Shown: positions 51,228 to 61,186, counted from the first letter of the stretch. The stretch is DNA of 64,000 nt from Pseudomonas typographi (GCF_014694385.1 NZ_JAAOCA010000020.1:54641-118640); one strand, 5' to 3'. The notes: generated by a model not told the origin, from the letters alone. A program made the numbers and translations.

Positions 51228-53189
51228 CTAGGGCAGTATCAAACCGCCGCTGGCTTTATGCAGGTCGCGCAGGTGCTCGCCAATTTGGCGTAGGTTCGCT
51301 TCACTGGCTTCGATAGCCTGAGCGCGCTCGGGGGTGAGCAGGGCGCGGATTTCCGTGTCGAGGCTGGCGTTGAGCTGTTGCAGTTTTCGTTGGCGTTGGC
51401 TGCTCTCTTGCTGCAGGCGTTGCCATTCGCTCTGCTGTGGCAACCCATAACCGTCGGCACCGAGTAACTCAGCTGGGCGGCTGAGAAAGCCGCTGCCGGC
51501 CAGAATAGCCTGCAAGGTGTCGTTGGCGTTGGCCACCCCTGGCTCGTGGGCTTCGCGGGCGCCCAGGTAGCGCTGTTTGACTTCATCCTGGGCCAGCAGC
51601 AGTTGCCGGCGAAAGCCCGCCTGTTCCAGTAGCAGCAAGGCCGCGCTGGTGCGTAGGTCGGCTTGGGCAAACCAACGCCGGCGCGCTGGCGCGGGTTGCT
51701 CCAGCCAACTTTCCAGGGTGTTCTGCTCGATGGGCAAGTGCTGCTGGAGTACCGCGAACATCGCTTGATAACGATCGTGGTAGGAGTCGAACAAGTAGCC
51801 CCGGCGCAGGGCTTGTTTCTTGTCGTTCAACACGCTGCCATCGGCCAGGCCGCGCGCTTCCAGCACCCGCAGCAAACCATTGGGCACGATACTGTCCAAG
51901 TCGCCCAGGCGGGCTTGGCCGGTGCCGCTGCGCAGCAATTTCAGTGTTTCCACCGCGCAGTTGTTGGACAAAAAGTAATAGTCGCCGTCGTAGCCCCAAT
52001 GCATCTCGGCGGCATGGCGTACCAGCGCCTGGATTTGCGTGCGGTCCAGTTTCAATGGAATGGACGCCAGGCCGCGCAGTTCTACCTTGGTGTATTCGTC
52101 GATGACCTGGTTCAACGGCAGCACGAACAGGCGCGAAGGGTATTGGCCGTTGAGCCCGCCCCAGGTCGAGAGCTGCACGTCGTTGACGAACGCGCGGTAA
52201 GAGAGCACCAGGCTTTGGTCCAGGTCGAGCCGGCAGTCTGGGCCCCGCGGGCGGCCGGGTGCGCAGATTACCAAGCGAAGCATGCTATGGCCCCAGCGGC
52301 TGACCCAGTTCTGGTTGGCCTCCGCCAGCAGGTAGTCCACCTCGTAGACCCGTTCCGGGTCGATCTTGCCCAACGGCTCGCGGCCGAAATCGCTGCCGGC
52401 GTTCAGGTAGGGCAACTCCCGTGGGCATTGTTCTGCTTGCGGCGGCGCCCAGCCGAAGTGCTGCTTGAGGTACTCATACAGCTCCGGGCGGCGGCAAGGG
52501 TAGCTGGGGTCAAGAAGAAAATACTCCATGTTGACCGCAATGAATTCCTTGGGGCTGCTGGTTTCGTAAAGGTCGGGGCTGCGTACCACTTGGCGGTTGC
52601 TCAGCTCGCGCTCACCACGCCGGCCCACGGATTGCGGCCAGCCGCCCAGGTCTAGCAGGCGCGGGTCATCGCTGAGGGTATAGCGCCGTTCGGCCTGGCC
52701 GCGGCAGGCCTCGGGCAACCCAACGTCACCGAGGGTTTCGGCCTGTTGCCGGCAACGTACGATAAGCCCACGGTCCGCGGTGGACCAAAGCCTGGCGCGG
52801 TCGTATAAATGGGTGAGTTCGTGCAATACCGTGGCGAGCAGTTCTTCACGTACGGTGCCATGGGGCCGGCCAGTTTGTTGGGTGGCTGCGCTGCCATCGG
52901 TGAGGCTGGGTAGAAAACGCCGGTTGATGTCGAGCGTAGACACCATGCCAGCCTGGCCGTATGCCTGCGGCGGCATGCCGTCGGCCCAGCGCACGCTGAC
53001 CGTGCGGTCCAGGCGCTGGCGAAAGGCGGGTGGCAGGCGCGCCAGCGCTTCGTCCAGCAGCGCTTGGCTGGCGCTGCGTTGCGGGGCCGACAGGGTGTCG
53101 GCTTGCAACGCGAGGCGAAGGTCCGCCTCGGCGGCATGGGCCGCCAGGGCGAAGAGGCAGGCCAGCAGCCAGCCGATCAATACCCTCAC
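51228..53189 (-). CDS. DUF4105 (Lnb N-terminal periplasmic domain) protein with HExxH motif
   Basis: 653 aa with a signal peptide ending at AHA-AE (about 20). An N-terminal region (about 25-200) carries a zinc-protease-like H123-E-L-T-H127 (TVLHELTHLYDRA). The middle DUF4105 domain (about 280-450) contains RWGHSMLRLVIC and LSNNCAVETLKLL, the His and Cys positions conserved in that NlpC/P60-like family. The C-terminal 80 residues form a coiled coil (LQQESSQRQRKLQQLNASLD). Two putative hydrolase sites in one exported protein suggest cell-wall or surface-protein processing (inference). Its start overlaps a DUF2388 gene by 4 nt. Confidence 0.88.
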   Translation of the reverse strand: MRVLIGWLLACLFALAAHAAEADLRLALQADTLSAPQRSASQALLDEALARLPPAFRQRLDRTVSVRWADGMPPQAYGQAGMVSTLDINRRFLPSLTDGSAATQQTGRPHGTVREELLATVLHELTHLYDRARLWSTADRGLIVRCRQQAETLGDVGLPEACRGQAERRYTLSDDPRLLDLGGWPQSVGRRGERELSNRQVVRSPDLYETSSPKEFIAVNMEYFLLDPSYPCRRPELYEYLKQHFGWAPPQAEQCPRELPYLNAGSDFGREPLGKIDPERVYEVDYLLAEANQNWVSRWGHSMLRLVICAPGRPRGPDCRLDLDQSLVLSYRAFVNDVQLSTWGGLNGQYPSRLFVLPLNQVIDEYTKVELRGLASIPLKLDRTQIQALVRHAAEMHWGYDGDYYFLSNNCAVETLKLLRSGTGQARLGDLDSIVPNGLLRVLEARGLADGSVLNDKKQALRRGYLFDSYHDRYQAMFAVLQQHLPIEQNTLESWLEQPAPARRRWFAQADLRTSAALLLLEQAGFRRQLLLAQDEVKQRYLGAREAHEPGVANANDTLQAILAGSGFLSRPAELLGADGYGLPQQSEWQRLQQESSQRQRKLQQLNASLDTEIRALLTPERAQAIEASEANLRQIGEHLRDLHKASGGLILP

Positions 53190-53506
53190 AGCGCGAGGAT
53201 AGCCTCTGCCAGTTGTTGGTCATCGGCTTGGCGAGCCTGCGGCAGGTCCGCGCGCAAAGTCTGCAACGCCGCTTCAAGCTGCACACCACGGTATTCACCG
53301 CCGCTGGCGACATAGCTGGCGGCGTCTTCCTTGGCGGCCATGACGATCTTCGAATCACGGATCGAGGTCGTGGTGTCGGAGGTGAAGTCGATCGAGCGGC
53401 CGAACGCCCGAACGATGATGTTACTGGTAGCTTCCAATGTACGCGCTTGGGTCGCATCGGCAATGGCAAGCAGGGCGAGGGCGGCAACGATGAGCGTTTT
53501 ACGCAT
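53186..53506 (-). CDS. DUF2388 protein, first copy
   Basis: 106 aa from the ATG at 53506, signal peptide ending near TQA. Core pattern shared by all three copies: hydrophobic N terminus, VRAFGRSIDFTSDTTTS, KEDAASYVASGGEYRGVQLEAAL and a final LAEAILAL. Its stop overlaps the DUF4105 start (ATGA), so translation of the two is coupled. GAGG-type ribosome site upstream. Function unknown; pseudomonad-specific family. Confidence 0.88.
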   Translation of the reverse strand: MRKTLIVAALALLAIADATQARTLEATSNIIVRAFGRSIDFTSDTTTSIRDSKIVMAAKEDAASYVASGGEYRGVQLEAALQTLRADLPQARQADDQQLAEAILAL

Positions 53507-53543
53507 CGAGGAATATCTCCGGGGTTCAGCAAACAAAAAGTGC

Positions 53544-53837
53544 CTATTGGACGAGGATCGCTTCGGCCAGTTCAAGGTCGGCTGCATGAAGCTGCGGTTG
53601 GGTATGGCGTAGGTAGGCCAGCGCTGCGTCGAGGCGGGCGCCGCGGATTTGGCCATTGCTGGCCACGAAGGCGGCGGCGTCATCTTGGGCGCCCAGCACC
53701 AGTTTGCGTTCGAACGGCGTGGTGGTCAGCTTGCTGGTGACATAGCCGGCGATCACGCTGCCCTGGGTAGTGCTGTCGAAGGCGTGGGCATTGCCCGCGC
53801 CACCCATTAACAGGGCCAAAAAAAGAGTTTTTCGCAT
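53544..53837 (-). CDS. DUF2388 protein, second copy
   Basis: 97 aa, signal peptide MRKTLFLALLMGGAGNAHA. Conserved QDDAAAFVASNGQIRGARLDAALAYL and LELAEAILVQ. The residues between the signal peptide and the core differ strongly from the other copies (STTQGSVIAGYVTSK), so the copies are diverged paralogues, not recent duplicates. Confidence 0.85.
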   Translation of the reverse strand: MRKTLFLALLMGGAGNAHAFDSTTQGSVIAGYVTSKLTTTPFERKLVLGAQDDAAAFVASNGQIRGARLDAALAYLRHTQPQLHAADLELAEAILVQ

Positions 53838-53961
53838 CTATCAGGTAAGCATAAGGATAACCCGCTAAAGGCTAACGGAACGGCCTGGGCGGGGCCAGCC
53901 CGAAACCTGGGCTAGGAAACAAAATGTACAAAGTTTCATAGCGGTAGCCCGTGCATGGCTG

Positions 53962-54285
53962 CTACTCGGTGGCCACCAAAATCGCCTGGGCCAATTCGCT
54001 GTCCGTCGCATGCTGTAGCGGCTGTTGCTGGTGCAGGAAGGCCAGCGCGCTTTCCAGGCGCGCACCACGAATGGCGCCCGCGCTGGCGACGAAGCTGGCC
54101 GCATCTTCACGGGCCTGGCGAACGATTTTGTGGTCGCGCAGCGACGAGGTGGCGTCGGACGTGGCATTGGTGCTGGCATTTACGGCGCGCACCACCGCGT
54201 CGGTGGTCACAATGAAGCTCGACGCAGAGGCGCCACAGCAAAGGGAAATCAGCAATGCGCCGGCGGCGATTTGGGCAGCGTTCAT
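53962..54285 (-). CDS. DUF2388 protein, third copy
   Basis: 107 aa from the ATG at 54285 (a GTG one codon earlier also fits). GAGG lies upstream. Signal peptide ends at ASA-SS; core REDAASFVASAGAIRGARLESALAFL and final LAQAILVATE. VTTDAVVRAVNASTNATSDATSS matches the first copy (IIVRAFGRSIDFTSDTTTS), so copies one and three are closest. A 123-bp gap with GC-rich hairpins separates it from copy two. Confidence 0.85.
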   Translation of the reverse strand: MNAAQIAAGALLISLCCGASASSFIVTTDAVVRAVNASTNATSDATSSLRDHKIVRQAREDAASFVASAGAIRGARLESALAFLHQQQPLQHATDSELAQAILVATE

Positions 54286-54441
54286 CACAGGGCCTCAAGG
54301 AAGCGGAAAGAACCTATTAGAGCGGTTCTAGCGCCGTGGCGCCAGCTATAGCGCCCATGAATAGCGCTGCATCAGGAACTGTGCCGGTAATGGCTCGGTT
54401 TTGGAAAACTGTTTTTCCTGCCTAACTCATTGAATCCAAAT

Positions 54442-54474
54442 AAAAAACCCGCCCAGTTTCTTGGGCGGGTTTTA
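54442..54474 (-). terminator. Bidirectional rho-independent terminator
   Basis: AAACCCGCCCA (54446-54456) pairs with TGGGCGGGTTT (54462-54472) around a 5-nt loop; T-rich tails flank both sides (AAAAAA/TTTTA). It terminates the DUF1127 gene on the minus strand and insulates the DUF2388 cluster. Confidence 0.9.
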
Positions 54475-54509
54475 TTTGGCCATGGGGCAAGCGGCCCCAC
54501 CGGCACGGC

Positions 54510-54722
54510 TCAGCGCCAGAAAGGCTTGCTCAGCTCTTCGTAACGCTGTGCTTCGCTGATGCCGGCATCGGCCAGCAGGCGGGCATCCAGGCGAGCCAAC
54601 TGGTGGCGGCTGGCGATGCGGCGCTGCCACAGGCTCAGGCTGGCCAGCGTGCGCAGTACCACAGACGAAGGCTGGGCAGTAGGGTTGTTGAATTGCAGAT
54701 CGGAACTGAGGGTACGTTCCAT
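54510..54722 (-). CDS. DUF1127 small protein
   Basis: 70 aa from the ATG at 54722 (ATG at 54731 is an alternative next to AAGGA). The C-terminal DUF1127 motif is clear: LWQRRIASRHQLARLDARLLADAGISEAQRYEELSKPFWR. Arg-rich DUF1127 proteins bind RNA or regulate metabolism in alphaproteobacteria; the role in pseudomonads is not known. An 8-bp hairpin lies upstream at 54789-54813. Confidence 0.88.
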   Translation of the reverse strand: MERTLSSDLQFNNPTAQPSSVVLRTLASLSLWQRRIASRHQLARLDARLLADAGISEAQRYEELSKPFWR

Positions 54723-55041
54723 GGTGAGCATCCTTCCGCTTGTGGCGGGACTAAGTGTGGTTTGAACTTGGAGCAAATGATGCGCCTCACTGTGCCCCCG
54801 CTAAAGGCACAGTTGAGCATTATTGTGGTCACTCAGTTATCTGTTATGGCGGCCTGTTGTGGTTGTTTTGGGGCAAACTGTACTGGTTAGTACCAAAATG
54901 GTGCGTTTTGGCAAAAAGTGGCCAGGCGCTAGCGGCGGGGCGGCGCTTTTTTAGCGGTACAGAAGAACAGTTTTATAAATTTTGGCCGGTGGCAGGCAAA
55001 CTGTTCCTGCGCTAGGCAAAAACAGTACCCTCGGCGCTCGT
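54723..55041. promoter_or_regulatory. DUF1127 upstream region with hairpin
   Basis: 319 bp without a gene. ACTGTGCC (54789-54796) and GGCACAGT (54806-54813) form an 8-bp stem with 9-nt loop in the probable DUF1127 leader. TGGTTAGTACCA near 54885 is a second short palindrome. Both could be operator or leader structures. Confidence 0.45.
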
Positions 55042-56535
55042 TCAAAGGGCAACCATGTGCCCGGTTTCCTCGGCGTTGATGTGCCAGAGCAGTGCATCCC
55101 GCAGCACATGGGGTGTGTGGCCACCGCGTGCACAGGCCCGCTCGAAGTAGTCGTTCAGGGCCGCCCGGTAGCTGGGGTGCACGCAGTGGTCGATAACCTG
55201 CCGGGCGCGTTCCCTAGGGGCCAGGCCGCGCAAGTCCGCCAGCCCTTGCTCGGTCACCAGGATATCCACGTCGTGTTCGGTGTGGTCTACATGGCTGACC
55301 ATAGGCACCACGCTGGACAATGCGCCCGCCTTGGCGATGGACTTGGTCACGAAGATTGCCAAGTGGGCGTTGCGGGCGAAGTCCCCAGAGCCGCCGATGC
55401 CGTTCATCATCCGGGTGCCGCCCACGTGGGTAGAGTTCACGTTGCCGTAGATGTCGAACTCCAGGGCGGTATTGATGGCGATGATCCCAAGCCTGCGAAT
55501 CACCTCGGGGTGATTGGAAATTTCCTGCGGGCGCAGCACCAGCCTGGATTTGTATCGGTTGAAGTCGGCGAATACCTGCGCATGCTTGCGTGCCGAAAGG
55601 GTCATCGAGCTGCCGGAGGCGAATGCCAACTTGCCGGCGTCGAACAAATCGAAAGTCGAGTCTTGCAGCACCTCGGAATACATCGTGAGGTTTTCGAACG
55701 GTGACTGCAGCAGCCCATGCATCACCGCATTGGCGATGGTGCCGATGCCAGCCTGCAGTGGCATCAGTTCGCGGGTCAAGCGGCCGTGAGCAACTTCGTC
55801 GGCGAAAAACCTGACCAGGTGGCTGGCGATGGCCTGGGTCTCTTCATCCGGCGGCAATACGGTAGAGGGTGAATCCGGTTGCTGGCTGATCACGATGCCG
55901 GCGATTTTGCCCGGGTCGATGGGGATGGCCGTGCTGCCAATGCGGCTGTCGGCACGCACTACCGGGATCGGCTGGCGGGTAGGGCGGTAGGTGGGAATAT
56001 AAATATCATGGAGGCCTTCGAGCGCCAGCGGCTGAGAAAGGTTGATCTCGACGATTACGTGCTTGGCGAGGATGGCGAAGCTGGCGGAGTTACCGACCGA
56101 GGTGGTGGGCACGATATGACCATGCTCGGTGATGGCCACCGCTTCGATCACGGCGATGTCCACGGCCTTGATCTGATGGTTGCGCAGTTGCTCGACGGTT
56201 TCGGATAAGTGCTGGTCAATGAACATCACGCTGCCGTCGTTGATGGCCTTGCGCAATGTGCTATCGACCTGGAACGGCATGCGCCGGGCCAGCACGCCGG
56301 CCTCGGTGAGCTGCTTATCCAGGTCGTTGCCCAGGCTTGCGCCGGTCATCAAACTGATCTTCAGCGGCCGGGCCTTGGCCCGCTCGGCCAGCGCCTGCGG
56401 CACGGCCTTGGCTTCCCCGGCGCGGGTGAAGCCACTCATGCCGACGGTCATGCCATCGTGGATCAGGGCGGCGGCGGCTGCCGCGGTCATTACCTTGTTG
56501 TGCAAGGCAGGCATGCGAATGCGGTCACGGTACAT
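55042..56535 (-). CDS. Acetyl-CoA hydrolase/succinyl-CoA:acetate CoA-transferase family
   Basis: 497-aa family I CoA-transferase. Catalytic glutamate in the MYSEVLQDS segment (about 288-296), with GGSGDFARNAHLAIFVT, TEHDVDILVTEQGLADLRG and HPSYRAALNDY typical of the SCACT/Ach1 group. It moves CoA between succinyl-CoA, acetate or propionate, or hydrolyses acetyl-CoA. No acetate-resistance cluster is present. Position upstream of the transhydrogenase operon is as in P. putida. Confidence 0.92.
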   Translation of the reverse strand: MYRDRIRMPALHNKVMTAAAAAALIHDGMTVGMSGFTRAGEAKAVPQALAERAKARPLKISLMTGASLGNDLDKQLTEAGVLARRMPFQVDSTLRKAINDGSVMFIDQHLSETVEQLRNHQIKAVDIAVIEAVAITEHGHIVPTTSVGNSASFAILAKHVIVEINLSQPLALEGLHDIYIPTYRPTRQPIPVVRADSRIGSTAIPIDPGKIAGIVISQQPDSPSTVLPPDEETQAIASHLVRFFADEVAHGRLTRELMPLQAGIGTIANAVMHGLLQSPFENLTMYSEVLQDSTFDLFDAGKLAFASGSSMTLSARKHAQVFADFNRYKSRLVLRPQEISNHPEVIRRLGIIAINTALEFDIYGNVNSTHVGGTRMMNGIGGSGDFARNAHLAIFVTKSIAKAGALSSVVPMVSHVDHTEHDVDILVTEQGLADLRGLAPRERARQVIDHCVHPSYRAALNDYFERACARGGHTPHVLRDALLWHINAEETGHMVAL

Positions 56536-56700
56536 GATTGTTATCTCGAAGCGACGGTAGCAAGGTGCGAAGTCTATTGCTTCGCGAGGCGCTACGTCCC
56601 GCTACCAAGGTCGTAGGCGAAGGCTTTAAAACGGGGCTTTTACGGTAAAACACTTTTGCAGCCTATGAAAAAGGCCGGCCTTGGGGGCCCTGACGCAGCA

Positions 56701-56727
56701 CGCCCCACCTGGCGACCAGGTGGGGCG
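56701..56727 (-). terminator. 12-bp perfect hairpin downstream of pntB
   Basis: CGCCCCACCTGG (56701-56712) and CCAGGTGGGGCG (56716-56727) with a 3-nt loop, 15 bp after the pntB stop. No T-run, so it may end transcription with Rho or protect the 3' end of the pnt message. Confidence 0.6.
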
Positions 56728-56742
56728 TTGAAGGCGGGGCCG

Positions 56743-58179
56743 TTATTCGACCGCTTTGACCATGTCCTCGATAACCTTTTTAGCGTCGCCAAACACCATC
56801 ATGGTTTTGTCGAGGTAGAACAACTCGTTGTCCAGGCCCGCATAACCGCTGGCCATCGAGCGCTTGTTGACGATGATCGTCTTGGCTTTGAAGGCCTCGA
56901 GGATGGGCATGCCCGCGATCGGCGAACTCGGGTCGTTCTTCGCCGCCGGGTTGACCACGTCGTTGGCACCGAGCACCAACACCACGTCGGCTTGGCCGAA
57001 CTCTGCGTTGATGTCTTCCATCTCGAACACTTGGTCATACGGCACTTCGGCTTCGGCCAGTAGCACGTTCATGTGCCCAGGCATGCGGCCAGCCACCGGG
57101 TGGATGGCGTATTTCACCGTGACCCCGGCATGGCTGAGTTTCTCCGTCAGCTCTTTCAGCGCGTGCTGCGCGCGGGCGACGGCCAGGCCATAGCCGGGCA
57201 CGATGATCACGCTGTCGGCGTTGCTCAGCAGGAACGAGGCGTCGTCTGGTGAGCCCGACCGCACGGGCCGCTGTTCGGCCGTGCCGCCGCTGCTGATGGT
57301 TTGGGTGGCACCGCCGAAGCCGCCAAGGATCACGTTGAAGAACGAACGGTTCATCGCCTTGCACATGATGTAAGAAAGGATGGCGCCGGAAGACCCCACC
57401 AGCGAACCGGCGACGATCAGCATCGCGTTATTCAGTGAGAAGCCGATGCCCGCGGCAGCCCAACCTGAATAACTGTTGAGCATGGATACCACCACCGGCA
57501 TATCGGCACCGCCGATGGGGATGATGATCAGTAACCCGAGCACGAAGGCCAGCGCCAGCATCACTGCAAAGGCCAGGTAATTACCGCTGAGCACGAACGT
57601 AACGCCCAAGCCGAGCATCACCAGGCCCAGCAGCAGGTTGAGCAGGTGCTGGCCGGCAAACCTCACGGGGGTGCCCTGGAACCAGCGGAACCGGTACTTG
57701 CCGGACAACTTGCCGAAGGCAATGACAGAGCCGGAAAAGGTGATGGCGCCAATCGCCGCGCCGAGGAACAGCTCCAGGCGGTTGCCGGGCGGGATGGCAT
57801 CACCCAATTGTGCGACGATGCCCAATGACTGTGGCTCGGCCACGGCGGCGATGGCAATGAACACCGCTGCCAAGCCGATCATGCTGTGCATGAACGCGAC
57901 GAGTTCGGGCATCTTGGTCATTTCTACCCGTTTGGCCATGACCGAGCCGGCGGTGCCACCCACCAGCAGGGCAGCGATCACGTAGCCGAGGCCAGCGGGC
58001 GCCAGTTCGGCCCCGAGCTTGAAGATCAACACCACGGTGGTGAGCACGGCGATCGCCATGCCCGCCATGCCGAACAGGTTGCCACGCCGCGAGCTGGTAG
58101 GGTGGGAAAGGCCCTTGAGCGCCTGGATGAAGCAAACCGAGGCAACGAGGTAAAACAGGGTAACCAGGTTCATGCTCAT
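56743..58179 (-). CDS. pntB: NAD(P) transhydrogenase subunit beta
   Basis: 478 aa from the ATG at 58179. N-terminal half with about nine membrane segments ([29 protein letters not shown]), and a C-terminal NADP(H)-binding domain III ([18 protein letters not shown], about 305-322) with [21 protein letters not shown]. Proton-driven hydride transfer from NADH to NADP+, supplying NADPH. Overlaps pntAB by 4 nt. Confidence 0.96.
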   Translation of the reverse strand: MSMNLVTLFYLVASVCFIQALKGLSHPTSSRRGNLFGMAGMAIAVLTTVVLIFKLGAELAPAGLGYVIAALLVGGTAGSVMAKRVEMTKMPELVAFMHSMIGLAAVFIAIAAVAEPQSLGIVAQLGDAIPPGNRLELFLGAAIGAITFSGSVIAFGKLSGKYRFRWFQGTPVRFAGQHLLNLLLGLVMLGLGVTFVLSGNYLAFAVMLALAFVLGLLIIIPIGGADMPVVVSMLNSYSGWAAAGIGFSLNNAMLIVAGSLVGSSGAILSYIMCKAMNRSFFNVILGGFGGATQTISSGGTAEQRPVRSGSPDDASFLLSNADSVIIVPGYGLAVARAQHALKELTEKLSHAGVTVKYAIHPVAGRMPGHMNVLLAEAEVPYDQVFEMEDINAEFGQADVVLVLGANDVVNPAAKNDPSSPIAGMPILEAFKAKTIIVNKRSMASGYAGLDNELFYLDKTMMVFGDAKKVIEDMVKAVE

Positions 58180-58496
58180 GGCTTGTTGCCCTCGGTTTTT
58201 TTGTCTTTTTTCTTGAACATTTCGAGCATGCGGCGGGTAACCAGAAAGCCGCCGAATACGTTGACCGCCGCCAGCGCAACGGCCAGCACGCCCATGGCCT
58301 TGCCCAAGGGCGTCACGGTCAGGGCCGCGGCCAGCATGGCGCCGACGATCACGATCGCGGAAATGGCATTGGTCACGGCCATCAGCGGGGTGTGCAGTGC
58401 CGGGGTGACGTTCCACACCACGTGGTAACCCACATAGATCGCCAATACGAAAATGATCAGGTTGTAAATGCCGTGAGAAATCAGCATGTCTTCCAT
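58176..58496 (-). CDS. pntAB: NAD(P) transhydrogenase subunit alpha part 2
   Basis: 106 aa; the membrane portion of the split alpha subunit (three to four segments, [46 protein letters not shown]). In enterobacteria it is fused to the NAD-binding part. Here the ATG lies 10 nt after pntAA. Confidence 0.95.
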   Translation of the reverse strand: MEDMLISHGIYNLIIFVLAIYVGYHVVWNVTPALHTPLMAVTNAISAIVIVGAMLAAALTVTPLGKAMGVLAVALAAVNVFGGFLVTRRMLEMFKKKDKKTEGNKP

Positions 58497-58506
58497 GGCG
58501 AGCTCC

Positions 58507-59628
58507 TTATCCGTTTTTGCGCACGACTTCCCCGCCGCGGCACATCAGGCACGCGGCGACGATATCGTCATCGAGGTTGATGGTCAGGATGCCTTGCGCG
58601 TCGAACAGCAACCGGGTGAAGTCGAGCAGGTTGCGCGCATACAGCGCCGACGCATCGGCAGGCACTTGGGTGGGAAGGTTGCTGGGGCCCACCAGGGTCA
58701 CGCCGTGGGCCACCACCACTTGGTCGGCCACGGTGAGCGGGCAGTTGCCGCCTTGCGCGGCGGCCAAGTCGATCACCACGGCGCCGGGCTTCATCTGGGC
58801 CACGGTCTCGGCGCTGAGCAACGTCGGTGCCTTGCGCCCGGGAATCAACGCGGTGGTGATCACGATATCGGCCTGCTTGGCCCGCTCATGCACGGCTTGG
58901 GCCTGGCGCTGCATCCAACTGGCCGGCATCGGGCGGGCGTAACCGCCCACGCCTTCGGCGCATTCGCGCTCCTCATCGGTTTCGAAGGGCACGTCGATAA
59001 ACTTGGCGCCCAGCGACTCGATCTGCTCCTTCACCGCCGGGCGTACATCCGAGGCTTCGATCACCGCGCCCAGGCGCTTGGCGGTGGCGATGGCTTGCAG
59101 GCCGGCTACGCCCGCGCCGAGTACCAGCACCCGGGCGGCCTTCACCGTGCCGGCGGCGGTCATCAACATAGGCATGAAGCGCGGGTAGTGGTGGGCGGCC
59201 AGCAGCACCGCTTTGTACCCGGCAATGTTCGCCTGCGACGACAACACATCCAGGCTCTGTGCCCGCGACGTGCGTGGCGCGGCCTCCAGTGCGAAGGCGC
59301 TAATACCTTGGGCCGCCATGCGCGCGATCGTGGCGTTGTCGAAGGGGTTGAGCATGCCGAGCAATACGCTGCCGGGGGCCATGCCCGCCAATTCCGCCTC
59401 GCTCGGTGCCAGCACCTTCAGCACCAACTCGGCGCCAAAAGCCTCGGCTGCGGTGCCCATGCTGGCCCCGGCACTTTCGAAAGCGGCATCTGGAATGCTG
59501 GCGGCTACCCCCGCGCCCCGTTCGACGGTCACGCGGTGGCCCTGGCCGATCAGCTTCTTAATGGTTTCAGGGGTGGCAGCAACCCGCGTTTCACCGGGGT
59601 GCGTTTCGAGCGGAACACCTATGTGCAC
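58507..59628 (-). CDS. pntAA: NAD(P) transhydrogenase subunit alpha part 1 (NAD-binding)
   Basis: 373 aa starting at GTG 59628 with AGGAGA upstream; the N terminus then reads (M)[20 protein letters not shown], as in homologues, so the ATG at 59658 is rejected. Domain I of transhydrogenase, two Rossmann-like halves with [24 protein letters not shown] (about 155-178) and the mobile loop GYARPMP. Binds NAD(H) in the cytoplasm. First gene of the pntAA-AB-B operon. Confidence 0.95.
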   Translation of the reverse strand: MHIGVPLETHPGETRVAATPETIKKLIGQGHRVTVERGAGVAASIPDAAFESAGASMGTAAEAFGAELVLKVLAPSEAELAGMAPGSVLLGMLNPFDNATIARMAAQGISAFALEAAPRTSRAQSLDVLSSQANIAGYKAVLLAAHHYPRFMPMLMTAAGTVKAARVLVLGAGVAGLQAIATAKRLGAVIEASDVRPAVKEQIESLGAKFIDVPFETDEERECAEGVGGYARPMPASWMQRQAQAVHERAKQADIVITTALIPGRKAPTLLSAETVAQMKPGAVVIDLAAAQGGNCPLTVADQVVVAHGVTLVGPSNLPTQVPADASALYARNLLDFTRLLFDAQGILTINLDDDIVAACLMCRGGEVVRKNG

Positions 59629-60132
59629 GTGTGGTTCTCCTGCGAACGTTATTATCATGCGGCCAGCGCACTACCGGCGTTGCGGTGGTTGTGGCCATAG
59701 GCACGGTACGAACTGTATTTGTGCGGGGTGATGGTGCATTGAAACAGGGCGATGAAGTATCGGCGTGCTCATTAACAGCCGGTAAAAGCCGGATGCGAGC
59801 GCAGGCCGTATGTTCGCCTTTTTCTCGGGTCTCACGTCGCTCAAAATAATGCGTACGGTGCGGGGCGCTGTGCGTTTGTTTCATTGTGCAAATTAACATT
59901 GGACGTGGCAATAAATGATTGCTCTAAAAAGAATCAGGAGGTGCGTGAAGTTGTCGTACCACTTGCCTAACTTATTGTTTTTAAGGAGATATTATTAGGT
60001 TTTTATTTTTTGACTCAGGGTCTTAGCCACGCATCTATTTGGCGATTTTTGAAAGAAAGTTATAGCTGCCATTCTGCGGCGGAATTCAAGGGGTTATGGC
60101 AGATATTCCACGCGGTTATTCCTGGGTGAAAG
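59629..60132. other. 504-bp noncoding region between pntAA and the LysR gene
   Basis: The largest gene-free stretch besides the rRNA leader. It holds the pnt promoter near 59629-59750 and an AT-rich core (59910-60050) with Shine-Dalgarno-like AAGGAGATATTATTAGG at about 59979 but no ATG within 12 nt downstream. A GTG-started 17-codon frame at 59943 is unconvincing. Could hold an untranslated RNA or a decayed gene. Confidence 0.4.
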
Positions 60133-61041
60133 TTACGGCTGCGGGGCCTTGTTTGAATAGGCATGTGCGCAACTCGTTAACCATTGGCTGAAGCCTTTCA
60201 GTGCGGCGGATTCAACTTTCCGTTCCGGCATTACCAAGTAATAGGCGTTGTCGCTATTCAAGGGTTGCGGGTGAGCGATGGCCAGTTCGCCCCGTGCCAA
60301 CTCCTGGGCGATCAAGAACGGCGGTATCAGCGCGATGCCCATGTCATGGCGGGCCGCTTGGGCAAGCATGGAAAACAATTCATAGCGCGGCCCGGTCATG
60401 TCGCGTGGCACGTGCAGGCCACAGGCGCTAAACCACTGCCGCCAGGCATGCGGGCGGGTGGTTTGTTGCAGCAGCGGCAGGCTGGCGATTCGCTCGGCGC
60501 TCAATGGGCCGGCGTGGCCCAGTAGGGCCGGGCTGCACACGGGCACCGGGTTTTCGCCCATCAACCGCTGGGCACGGGCCCCAGGCCAATCGCCGTCACC
60601 GAAGTACACCGCCGCGTCGAAGGCCGTGTCGGCGAACAAAAAGGGCCGGGTGCGGTTGGTCAAGTTGACCAGCACTTGGGGCATTGCCCGTTGGAAGTCT
60701 TTTAGCCGGGGCAGCAACCACCGCGTGCCAAAGGTAGGCACCACCGCCAGTTCGATGCTGTTGGCACCGCCCTGGCCCATGAGCGACAGGGTGTCGCGCT
60801 CCACCGCATCGAGCTGCGCGCTGACCTGCCGGCTATAGGCAAGCCCGGCGTCGGTGAGCCGCACGCCACGGTGCGAGCGCCGGAACAGCGCCACGCCGAG
60901 AAAACCTTCTAACGCTGCGATTTGCCGGCACACGGCCCCCTGGGTCAGGGACAAGTCTTGTGCCGCTTTGGTAAAGCTCTCGTGCCGGGCCGCCGCTTCG
61001 AAACAGATCAACGCCGTGGTGCTGGGGACTTTTCTACGCAT
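60133..61041 (-). CDS. LysR family regulator (GcdR-like)
   Basis: 302 aa from the ATG at 61041. N-terminal HTH (ALICFEAAARHESFTKAAQDLSLTQGAVCRQIAALEGFLG, about 10-49) and a C-terminal effector domain. The gene is divergent from gcdH across 145 bp, as for the glutarate regulator GcdR of P. putida, which activates gcdHG. Glutarate or an acyl derivative is the likely effector (by homology of position). Confidence 0.92.
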   Translation of the reverse strand: MRRKVPSTTALICFEAAARHESFTKAAQDLSLTQGAVCRQIAALEGFLGVALFRRSHRGVRLTDAGLAYSRQVSAQLDAVERDTLSLMGQGGANSIELAVVPTFGTRWLLPRLKDFQRAMPQVLVNLTNRTRPFLFADTAFDAAVYFGDGDWPGARAQRLMGENPVPVCSPALLGHAGPLSAERIASLPLLQQTTRPHAWRQWFSACGLHVPRDMTGPRYELFSMLAQAARHDMGIALIPPFLIAQELARGELAIAHPQPLNSDNAYYLVMPERKVESAALKGFSQWLTSCAHAYSNKAPQP

Positions 61042-61186
61042 GGGGCAACCTGCCAACGAACCGCTCACCTGCTGTTGTCGCGTTTTCGGAGTGAGAAAGC
61101 AACACAACCCCGTGCATTTTGCTCGTTTGTGCTGCAGCGTGCGCTTCACTAGGCTTGGGTAAAAACAATGCCCAAGAGGTTCGCCC

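Noticed and set aside
53544..54288. Idea that the DUF2388 array is a toxin-immunity array
   Set aside because: All copies are exported, lack toxin features and are not accompanied by a secretion cluster.
58486..59700. 404-aa plus-strand frame over pntAA
   Set aside because: Antisense of pntAA, with no recognisable domain and shadow-type composition.
59943..59996. Micro-ORF starting GTG after CAGGAGG
   Set aside because: Only 17 codons, with no features and no conservation evidence available.
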